Shown in pieces: positions 31,501-37,175 of a stretch of 37,175 bases of DNA. The notes below the pieces were generated by a model. It did no database searches, had not been told where the DNA came from, and worked only from the letters and a program-made list of their open reading frames with translations. The stretch's first letter is position 1. Each line of letters opens with the position of its first letter. Position numbers and translations under genes: made by a program. Origin of the DNA: Vicinamibacteria bacterium (lineage in GTDB: Bacteria; Acidobacteriota; Vicinamibacteria; Fen-336); the NCBI GenBank assembly GCA_035570235.1, contig DATMML010000010.1, positions 1-37,175 of the forward strand, read 5' to 3'.

Positions 31501-33118
31501 TCCCGGGGCGGTCCTCCTCCCCGGCCAGGAAGACGCCGTAGAGACCGCGGTCGGGGATGGTCCCCGCATTGACCACGGCCAGGCGCTGAGCCCCCTCCCG
31601 CGCGCGGACCAGACCCCGGCGGCGGTCCCAGGTGAGTCGCGGCCTGAGCTCGGCGAACTCGTCGGAAGGGTAGCGGCCGGAGAGCATGTCCAGCACGCCC
31701 TCGAACTGGGCCCGGGGCAGGCTCGCGAAGGGCGCGGACCGGCGCACGAGGGCGAAGAGGCCATCCACCGCGAGTTCCCCGGCCGCGGCCATGGACACAA
31801 GGTGCTGGGCGAGCACGTCCAGGGGATTCGCGGGGACTCGGGTCTCCTCGACCTCCCCCGCCTTCATGGCTTTGGTGATGGCGGCGGTGGCCAAGAGGTC
31901 GCCGCGGTACTTGGGGAAGATCACACCCCGGGAGACGGCATCCACCTGGTGGCTCGCGCGTCCGATGCGCTGCATCCCGCTCGCGACCGAGGGAGGGGTC
32001 TCGATCTGGACCACCAGGTCGATGGCTCCCATGTCGATCCCCAGCTCCAGAGAGGAGGTCGCCACCAAAGCGGGAAGCCGTCCCGCCTTGAGGGCCTCCT
32101 CCATGGCCGAGCGCTGCTCACGGGCGATCGAGCCGTGGTGGGCCTGGGTCACCTCCTCCCCCGCCAGGTCATTGAGGGCCGCGGACAGGCGCTCGGCCAG
32201 CCGCCGGCTGTTGACGAAGAGAAGCGTCGACCGGTGGGCGCGGATGAGCTCCAGGAGGCGGGGGTGGACGGCCGGCCAGATGGAGCGTGGGGAGCCCTCC
32301 TTCCCCTCCGGCACGGCCACGGGCGCGGGCGCTTCGGGTCGGGACATGTCCTCTACCGGCACCTCGACCTTTAGGTCGAAGGTTTTTCGGGTCCCCGCAT
32401 TCACGATCGTCACCGCCCGGGGGCTCCAGTTCCGCCGGCCATCACCCCCGCCCAGGTAGCGCGCGACCTCGTCGAGGGGCCGCTGGGTGGCGGAGAGGCC
32501 GATCCGCTGCAAGGGGTCGCGACAGATCTCGGCCAGCCGCTCCAGGGAGAGGGCCAGGTGGGCGCCGCGTTTGGTGCCCACCAGCACGTGTATCTCGTCC
32601 ACGATGACGACCTCCACGCTGGCCAGGACCGCGCGGGCGCGGGAGGTGAGCATGAGGAAGAGGGACTCGGGGGTGGTGATGAGGATCTCGGGGGGCGCGC
32701 GCAGGATCTTGGCCCGCTCCGCGGCGGGGGTGTCGCCGGTGCGCAGCGCAACCGCCGGAGAGTGGAAGGCGTCTCCCCTCCGCCCGGCAGCTCGGGCGAT
32801 CCCCGCCAACGGGGATTGCAGGTTTCGCTCCACATCGACGGCGAGCGCCCGCAAGGGGGAGAGGTAGAGCACCCGGCAGCGCTCGGCCGGGGCGGGCGCG
32901 GGGGCGAACATCAGCCGATCAATCGCGGCCAGGAAGGCGGCCAGGGTCTTGCCGGAGCCGGTGGGGGCGAAGATGAGCGTGGAGCGGCCTTCCCGGATGA
33001 CCGGCCAGCCCAGGGCCTGGGCCCGGGTGGGGCCCGGGAACGACGCCGCGAACCATTCCTCGACCGCGGGATGAAAGCGCTCGGGACCGGACGGTGCCTG
33101 GGGTTGCCGGGGAGCCAC
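28589..33118 (-). CDS. lhr: Lhr-type large ATP-dependent DNA helicase
   Basis: 1509 residues, GTG start with GAGG about 5 nt upstream. Superfamily 2 helicase core: Q-like PGPTRAQALGWPVI, Walker A APTGSGKT (51-58), DEIH box (174-177) within VVIVDEIHVLVGTKRGAH, SATQRPLDEVARYLGG, LLFVNSRRLAERL, and ASGMQRIGRASHQ. After the core come a winged helix, the Lhr core domain and the long C-terminal region seen in full-length Lhr (E. coli Lhr is about 1538 residues), so it is the long form. Lhr proteins unwind DNA and RNA-DNA hybrids with 3'-5' polarity and aid repair. It is transcribed alone and the divergent neighbour begins at 33246. Confidence 0.95.
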   Translation of the reverse strand: MAPRQPQAPSGPERFHPAVEEWFAASFPGPTRAQALGWPVIREGRSTLIFAPTGSGKTLAAFLAAIDRLMFAPAPAPAERCRVLYLSPLRALAVDVERNLQSPLAGIARAAGRRGDAFHSPAVALRTGDTPAAERAKILRAPPEILITTPESLFLMLTSRARAVLASVEVVIVDEIHVLVGTKRGAHLALSLERLAEICRDPLQRIGLSATQRPLDEVARYLGGGDGRRNWSPRAVTIVNAGTRKTFDLKVEVPVEDMSRPEAPAPVAVPEGKEGSPRSIWPAVHPRLLELIRAHRSTLLFVNSRRLAERLSAALNDLAGEEVTQAHHGSIAREQRSAMEEALKAGRLPALVATSSLELGIDMGAIDLVVQIETPPSVASGMQRIGRASHQVDAVSRGVIFPKYRGDLLATAAITKAMKAGEVEETRVPANPLDVLAQHLVSMAAAGELAVDGLFALVRRSAPFASLPRAQFEGVLDMLSGRYPSDEFAELRPRLTWDRRRGLVRAREGAQRLAVVNAGTIPDRGLYGVFLAGEEDRPGRRVGELDEEMVFESRVGEVFVLGASSWRIEEITRDRVLVRPAPGEPGKMPFWKADRGARPAELGRAIGRLTRELLSLPRAEAARLLDEEHALDPRARENLLDYLEEQRLATGAVPDDRTIVLERTRDEMGDWRLCLLSPWGGRVHAPWALALEARLRPSGEVETLWSDDGIVVRVPDRETPPDAAALLPGPEEIEELVVGALGGSALFAAHFREAAGRALLLPRRRPGARSPLWMQRKRAADLLAVASRYPSFPIVLEAYRECLRDVFDLPALVDLSRRVRRREVKLVTVDSLAPSPFSASLLFGYVANYIYDGDAPLAERRAQALSVDPRQLRELLGEAELRELIDPRALAELELSLQGLDPDHALKNPDRLHDLLLRLGDLTVEEVAARVGTGEDGRTPQEVARAWIDALQGEGRIVAVRVGGEARFAAVEDAGRLRDALGVAIPPGLPPAFLAPLPHALRELVARYARTHAPFPTRDVARRFGTEEVALAPALQELAAAGRLLEGEFRPGGSGREWCAPEVLAALRRRSLARLRRQVEPTEPAALARMLLDWHGITGSPRRPGPEALLEVIEQIQGAVFPASALESDILSARIPGYRPQDLDALCAAGEVVWLGAGPLGDRDGRMALYLVEDLRLLQAPHPDPPRGEVHDRLREHLSRHGASFFAELHEAAGGGLGQAVLDALWDLVWAGEVTNDSPGVLRAFLGARTGRPSYRSRIAPLRSRRSSLPSAAGRWSRLAPLRGAPPTPAERALARAEQMLARHGVLTRDAILAEDVPGGVATLYPVLRALEEAGRIRRGYFVAGRGGSQFAHPGALERLRARRDAGEEAAPQAAVLAATDPANPYGVALPWPRVDGTRLARAAGGHVALVDGVLLAVLGKGEREITTFLPEDEPVRSRAARALALSLAGWAARTGRSGLGWGAPDGRPLAESPLAPYLLEAGFTRSGPGFRLVAAAPPGTPDLPLAEG

Positions 33119-33179
33119 GGTGCCTCGCTGAGCCCTCTATGATAGGAGAGGCGGGCCTCTATCGGGTCCAGAGCGAGCC

Positions 33180-33208
33180 TTGACCGCTCCCAGCCCCCTG
33201 TGTATGGT
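33180..33208 (+). promoter_or_regulatory. Promoter of the secreted pilin-like gene
   Basis: TTGACC (33180-33185) and TATGGT (33203-33208) are 17 nt apart, about 37 nt before ATG 33246. A close match to the sigma-70 consensus. Confidence 0.6.
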
Positions 33209-33245
33209 CGTCCCGGGTTTGGATCCAGGGCCTGGAGGTCTATCC

Positions 33246-33779
33246 ATGGGGTTCGGGAGAAGGCCGCTGGCCCTGGCCGCCGTCTTGACCACGGCCAGTC
33301 TTGCCGCCCAGGACCCGGAGCCGGAAAAGCTCGATTCGGAAGCGCTCCGGGGGCGCGATCGCACCGCGATCCTGGACGTGCGGAGCGTGGTCATGGCAGG
33401 CCGGGCCTACGCCGCCGCGAACGGCGCGCTCTTCGGGACCCTCTCCTGCTACACCCAGCCCGAGACCTGCCTGCCCGATTTCCCCAAGGATGCCGCCCCT
33501 TTCCTGGACCCCTCGCACGACTGGCTGGCCACCAGTCTCGGCTACGTGCACAAGTTCCATCCCGGCCCCCTCGCCAGCGAGGAGGAGATCCTGAAGGCCA
33601 AGGCCGCTCCCGGGAGCTTGAAGTCCTTCGCCTTCACGGTCGCTCCCGTGAAGCCCGGCCAGACCGGCCTCCGCGCTTTCTGCGGCGATTCCTCGGGCCG
33701 CATCTGTGTCAGCCGCGACGGCTCCGAACCCCGCGTCAAGGACGGGCGCTGCGCGCAAGCCTGCCCGGAGCTGAAGTAG
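33246..33779 (+). CDS. Small secreted protein with a type IV pilin-like globular domain
   Basis: 177 residues from ATG 33246 (GGAGG 7 nt upstream); an in-frame start at 33180 would overlap the promoter. Signal peptide MGFGRRPLALAAVLTTASLAAQ. The mature part resembles the globular heads of acidobacterial pilins and pseudopilins: AILDVRSVVMAGRAYAAANG, a Cys-containing loop, a WLATSLGYVHKF strand, FAFTVAPVKPGQTGLRAFC, and SSGRICVSRDG. It lacks the prepilin cleavage motif and the long N-terminal helix that assembles pili, so it would be soluble in the periplasm. Six Cys could form three disulfides. The family match is by eye. It is followed 4 nt later by the M14 peptidase gene, so the two are probably co-expressed. 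Confidence 0.75.
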   Translation: MGFGRRPLALAAVLTTASLAAQDPEPEKLDSEALRGRDRTAILDVRSVVMAGRAYAAANGALFGTLSCYTQPETCLPDFPKDAAPFLDPSHDWLATSLGYVHKFHPGPLASEEEILKAKAAPGSLKSFAFTVAPVKPGQTGLRAFCGDSSGRICVSRDGSEPRVKDGRCAQACPELK

Positions 33780-33783
33780 GGAC

Positions 33784-36318
33784 GTGCGCGCGTCGACGAG
33801 CGTCCTCCTCCTGGCCCTCGCCGTCCTCCCCCGGCCCGCCCGGAGCGCGGATCCGCTCGCCCCGGAGTCGGTCCTGGGTTTTCACCCCGGCGACGACCGC
33901 AAGCTCGCGGACTGGGGGCAGATGGTCGACTACTTTGGTCGGCTGGGCGGGGCGTCCGCCCGCGTCCGCGTCGAGCAGGTGGGCCTTACCACGGAGGGAA
34001 ATCCCTTCCTGGTCGTCACCATTACTTCCGAGGCCAACATGGCCCGCCTGGAGGAGATCCGCCGGGACAACCTGCGTCTCTTCGACCCCCGCGGGCTTTC
34101 CGAGGAGGAGGGGCAGCAGATCGTCGCCCGCGGCAAGGCCATCGTTGCCATGACCTGTTCCATCCACTCCACGGAGGTGGGAGGGTCACTCACCGCTCTC
34201 GAGCTCGCCCATCTCCTGGGCACGAGCCACGACGCCGCCGTCCTGGCCCTGCTCGAGGAGGTGGTGCTCCTGCTCGTCCCCTCCCAGAACCCCGACGGCA
34301 CCCAGCGGGTGGCGGATTGGTATCGGCAGCACCTGGGCACACCCTTTGAGGGGGTGGAGCCTCCCTTCCTCTACCACCGGTACACCGGCCACGACAACAA
34401 CCGCGACTGGTACATGTTCACCCAGGCCGAGACCCGCCTCACCGTGAAGTACGTCCACGACCGCTGGCGTCCGCAAATCCTCCACGACGTCCACCAGATG
34501 CTTCCGCGGGGGGCGCGCATCTTCGTTCCGCCCTACGTCGACCCCTACGAGCCCAACGTGGACACCTCCCTTCGCTCGGCGATCAATGCCCTGGGCGCGC
34601 AGATGGCGGCCCGGCTGAGCGGGGAGGGCAAGAAGGGGGTAGTCATCCACGCCCTCTTCGATGCCTGGAGCCCAGCCCGCTTCTACCCTCACACCCACAG
34701 CGGAGTGAGGATCCTCTCCGAGACCGCTTCCGCTCGCTTGGCCACCCCGGTGGAGGTGGCGTTCGCGGAGCTGCGGCCCGGTTTCGGCTACGACCCCAAA
34801 ACGTCCTCCTGGAACTTCCCCGAGCCCTGGCCGGGCGGTCTTTGGCGGCTGCGCGATATCGTCGACTACCAGCTCTCCGCCTCGCGGGCCATCCTCGAGC
34901 ACGCGGCCGGGAACCGCGAGTACTGGCTGCGCCGCTTCCTGGAGGTGAGCCGCCGGGCCGTGACCCGGGCCGAGCCCTTCGCCTTCTTGGTGCCGGGGGA
35001 CCAGCCGGATCCGCTGGCGGCGGCCACGCTCCTAAGCGTGTTGCGCACGGGGGCGGTGGAGGTGCAGCGGGCGCGGGCCGCTTTCCAGGCGGACGGCCGC
35101 GCCTACCCGGCGGGCACCCATGTGATCCTGATGCAGCAGCCCGCCAGCGCCTTCGCAAAATCGCTGCTCGAGCGGCAGCGCTACCCGGATCTTCGCCTCT
35201 ATCCGGGCAGCCCGCCCCAGCGCCCCTACGACGTGACCGCGCACACGCTGCCCCTGCTCATGGGGGTGACGGTGGATGTGGCGACGGCTCCCTTCAAGGC
35301 TGACGTCGAGTTCGTAGCCGCGCCGGAGGTCACCCCCGGTCGTGTCCTCGGTGCGGGGGCGTGGCTGGCCTTTGGCCACGGGAACGGCGACCTCTTGGCC
35401 CTTTCCCGCCTCCTCCGCGCCGGCGTCCCCGCGCATTGGGCCCTGGACGCGTTCTCGGACGGAGGGCGGTCGTTCGCGGCGGGAACGCTCCTCGTCCCTG
35501 CGGCCGCGCGCCCCACCCTCTCCGGCCTCGCCCGCGATCTGGGGCTGCTCGTCCGGGGCGTGAACGCGTCGCCGCGTTGCCTCGTCCTGCGCCGCCCGCG
35601 CATCGGACTCTACCGGTCGTGGGTGCCGTCGATGGACGAGGGGTGGACGCGCTTCGTCTTCGAGCGCCAGATGGAAGTGGACTATGAGACGCTGCGGGAT
35701 GAGGACCTGCGGGCCGGCAGTCTGCGCGACCGCTTCGACGCCATCGTACTCCCCGATCAGTTGCCGGACCAGATCGTGAAGGGCCACCCCCGGGGCTCTC
35801 TGCCGGAGGAATACACGGGCGGCCTGGGGAGGGAGGGGGTGAAGAGCCTTAAGGACTTCGCGACCGCGGGCGGCACGCTCGTGGCCCTGAATGCGGCCTC
35901 GGGCCTGGCTCTCGAAGGCGGTGCGCTGGAACTGCCGGTCGTGAACGTCCTCGCCGGCTCCGCGGAGGGCCCGGACCCCGTCTACTGCCCGGGCGCGCTC
36001 TTGCAGGTCAGCTTGGACGGGACCCACCCCCTTGCCCACGGCCTCCCGGTGGAAACGCCCGTCTGGTTCGAGTCCGGCCCGGCCTTCGACGTCGGCGCGG
36101 GCCGGGTGGTGGCGCGCTACGGCACGGACCCGCTGCTCTCGGGGTGGCTGCTGGGAGGGAAGCGCTTGAGCGGCCACGCGGCCTTGGTGGAGGTGCCGCT
36201 CGGCCGGGGGCGCGTGGTGCTTTTTGGCTTCCGCCCCCAGTACCGGGCCCAGAGTTGGGCCACGTATATCCCCTTCCTGAACGCTCTCTATCTCTCTGCG
36301 GCGTCGCCCACACCCTGA
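33784..36318 (+). CDS. Secreted M14-family zinc carboxypeptidase-like protein
   Basis: 844 residues; GTG start 4 nt after the preceding stop. A signal peptide (RASTSVLLLALAVLPRPARS) is followed by an M14 peptidase domain (about 30-330): CSIHSTEVGG (His128, Glu131), SQNPDGTQ, the substrate-binding GHDNNRDWYM, and HDVHQM with the third zinc His. This long form, common in acidobacteria and gemmatimonads, has about 500 further residues of beta-rich domains. They include GVTVDVATAPFKADVEF and a late glutamine-amidotransferase-like fold (GRVVLFGFRPQYRAQSWATY). It should cut peptides outside the cell. Its 3' end overlaps the convergent L,D-transpeptidase-like gene by 31 bp. Confidence 0.9.
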   Translation: MRASTSVLLLALAVLPRPARSADPLAPESVLGFHPGDDRKLADWGQMVDYFGRLGGASARVRVEQVGLTTEGNPFLVVTITSEANMARLEEIRRDNLRLFDPRGLSEEEGQQIVARGKAIVAMTCSIHSTEVGGSLTALELAHLLGTSHDAAVLALLEEVVLLLVPSQNPDGTQRVADWYRQHLGTPFEGVEPPFLYHRYTGHDNNRDWYMFTQAETRLTVKYVHDRWRPQILHDVHQMLPRGARIFVPPYVDPYEPNVDTSLRSAINALGAQMAARLSGEGKKGVVIHALFDAWSPARFYPHTHSGVRILSETASARLATPVEVAFAELRPGFGYDPKTSSWNFPEPWPGGLWRLRDIVDYQLSASRAILEHAAGNREYWLRRFLEVSRRAVTRAEPFAFLVPGDQPDPLAAATLLSVLRTGAVEVQRARAAFQADGRAYPAGTHVILMQQPASAFAKSLLERQRYPDLRLYPGSPPQRPYDVTAHTLPLLMGVTVDVATAPFKADVEFVAAPEVTPGRVLGAGAWLAFGHGNGDLLALSRLLRAGVPAHWALDAFSDGGRSFAAGTLLVPAAARPTLSGLARDLGLLVRGVNASPRCLVLRRPRIGLYRSWVPSMDEGWTRFVFERQMEVDYETLRDEDLRAGSLRDRFDAIVLPDQLPDQIVKGHPRGSLPEEYTGGLGREGVKSLKDFATAGGTLVALNAASGLALEGGALELPVVNVLAGSAEGPDPVYCPGALLQVSLDGTHPLAHGLPVETPVWFESGPAFDVGAGRVVARYGTDPLLSGWLLGGKRLSGHAALVEVPLGRGRVVLFGFRPQYRAQSWATYIPFLNALYLSAASPTP

Positions 36319-37022
36319 GCCGGAGGGGGAAGCCCCCACTCGCGGGCCAGCCGCGGCCACAGGGTTGCCGGGATCTGGACGAGCACGGGTCGCAATGCGG
36401 GGTCGAGCCAACGCAGCAGTCGTTCCATGGGCTCCCCCCCCATCGCGGTGCAACCTTCGGTGACCGACCCCGGCGAGGACCGAAGATGCAGGAAGATGCA
36501 GCTTCCGGCCCCCGCGGCCGGCGGCCCATCGTTGTGGCCCACCCAGATCACGAGACGGTAGAGATCGTCCCCGCGGTGCATCATCTCCGCCGAAGCCCAG
36601 TCCTTGCGGACCCGCGTTTCGTTGACCAGACGGTTGTAGAAAGAGGAGCTGGGATCGTCCACGCACCTGAGATCAGGCGTGGCCGTTCGGTAAGCCAGGC
36701 GTGTCCCCGGGGGGGGCTCGGGCGCGTAGCCGGTGGCCTCGCGCAGTTCGAACACGCCCGCCGGCGACTTGCCGTCCCCCTCCTTCTTTGACGGGCCCTC
36801 GAGGCCCGAGGGATGGAGACCCCGACCCCAGGCGAGCCCTGTCCGGCCCAGTGAGGCGTCGAAGGAATCGCCGAGGGGTCGCCAGTTGGCGGCAGCGTTT
36901 TCCCGGTCGAAGAGACGGACACGGGCGGACAGTGCGGTCCAGCTCGCGCCCACGGAGAGCACGAGCTGGCGGCTCTCGGCGGGGACGGGCGCCGCGGCCA
37001 GGACGGCAATCAGCAGGATCAT
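36288..37022 (-). CDS. L,D-transpeptidase (YkuD)-like exported protein
   Basis: 244 residues, ATG start. A hydrophobic start (ILLIAVLAAAPVPA) is a signal peptide. The catalytic core is IFLHL (His179) and SVTEGCTAM (Cys191), the usual HxxS/TxGC arrangement of YkuD-type enzymes, with upstream KSPAGVFEL, the family's KTPxGxF-like strand. Family members cross-link peptidoglycan or attach proteins to it. It may be a relative of unknown specificity, since GHNDGPPAAGAGSC differs from classical members. Its 3' end overlaps the M14 gene. Confidence 0.88.
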   Translation of the reverse strand: MILLIAVLAAAPVPAESRQLVLSVGASWTALSARVRLFDRENAAANWRPLGDSFDASLGRTGLAWGRGLHPSGLEGPSKKEGDGKSPAGVFELREATGYAPEPPPGTRLAYRTATPDLRCVDDPSSSFYNRLVNETRVRKDWASAEMMHRGDDLYRLVIWVGHNDGPPAAGAGSCIFLHLRSSPGSVTEGCTAMGGEPMERLLRWLDPALRPVLVQIPATLWPRLAREWGLPPPAQGVGDAAER

Positions 37023-37051
37023 TCCCGCCAGTTTATCCCCAGCCGAACGGT

Positions 37052-37080
37052 TTGAAATCGGAGATCGCCTTGGCTAGACT
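37052..37080 (+). promoter_or_regulatory. Promoter of tRNA-Gln
   Basis: TTGAAA (37052-37057) and TAGACT (37075-37080) are 17 nt apart and end 19 nt before the tRNA 5' end, as expected for a single tRNA gene. It lies in the leader region of the divergent L,D-transpeptidase-like gene. Confidence 0.7.
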
Positions 37081-37099
37081 CGAATGTCCCGCCCGCTAC

Positions 37100-37173
37100 T
37101 GGGAGGTCGTCCAACGGTAGGACACATGGCTCTGGACCATGGTATCGGGGTTCGAATCCCTGCCTCCCAGCCA
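37100..37173 (+). tRNA. tRNA-Gln (anticodon CUG), with encoded CCA
   Basis: A complete cloverleaf: acceptor TGGGAGG pairing with CCTCCCA including the U1-A72 pair typical of tRNA-Gln; D stem GTCC/GGAC; anticodon stem CATGG/CCATG with loop CTCTGGA, anticodon CTG; variable loop GTAT; T stem CGGGG/CCCTG with loop TTCGAAT; discriminator G and encoded CCA. It reads CAG codons. Confidence 0.96.
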
Positions 37174-37175
37174 AA

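Noticed and set aside
37100-37173. tRNA-Gln as an integration site or as the selenocysteine tRNA
   Set aside because: It is a normal 74-nt elongator tRNA with anticodon CUG; no repeat of its 3' end occurs in the window, and tRNA-Sec would be longer with anticodon UCA.
1-37175. CRISPR arrays, insertion sequences, prophage or integrative elements
   Set aside because: No regularly spaced repeats, transposase, integrase or terminal inverted repeats were found. The repeats near 7-8 kb are diverged gene copies, not mobile-element ends.

Overview
The window is about 37 kb of very GC-rich DNA carrying some 25 genes on both strands, one tRNA and several decayed gene copies. No 16S gene is present, so taxonomy is inference. 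The mix points to Acidobacteriota, with Myxococcota as the main alternative: an MglA-type GTPase, a DUF4388 protein, a Ser/Thr kinase with PEGA and TonB-C domains, an NHL-propeller protein, GldA/F/G-like transporter genes, a long Lhr helicase and two selenoproteins.

Layout. 1-8.3 kb: the 3' end of an unrecognised gene; a large secreted NHL/PDZ protein; and a Ser/Thr kinase neighbourhood in which one intact kinase (4833-6836) lies between two internally deleted relatives (4087-4713 and 7656-7904) and degenerate copies of the gene cut by the left edge. 8.4-15.6 kb: mglA with a long Pro-rich tail, diverging from a cyclophilin/cytochrome c pair, then the leftward gldA-gldF-gldG-DUF4340 operon. 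15.8-21.3 kb: a rightward run of histidine kinase, lipoprotein, FHA-transmembrane-protease fusion, PMT-type glycosyltransferase, and a two-domain thioredoxin-fold protein whose active-site Cys codon is TGA. 21.3-25.3 kb: a leftward operon of GT2, DUF4388 and GT-C membrane protein. 25.4-28.6 kb: DinB-like protein, a convergent peroxiredoxin whose peroxidatic Cys codon is TGA, a KAS III enzyme and an aspartoacylase-like protein. 28.6-37.2 kb: Lhr, a small secreted pilin-like protein, an M14 peptidase, an L,D-transpeptidase-like protein and tRNA-Gln(CUG).

The strongest result is a pair of selenoprotein genes that a standard gene caller would split or truncate. In both, TGA stands exactly where the family has its catalytic Cys, the reading frame continues with conserved family sequence on both sides, and a 17-nt hairpin begins 10-11 nt after the UGA with a loop containing GU. 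This matches the known geometry of the bacterial SECIS element (E. coli fdhF: 11 nt, then a 17-nt hairpin). Both products are thiol-redox enzymes, so they may serve one antioxidant pathway. No selA, selB, selD or selC gene is visible here, so those must lie elsewhere in the genome.

The second theme is signalling and surface biology: kinase, FHA-protease, histidine kinase, MglA, DUF4388 and Gld-like transporter, with lipid-linked sugar transfer (GT2 plus two GT-C enzymes) nearby. Links between these are inferred from neighbourhood and family knowledge, not shown by the sequence.
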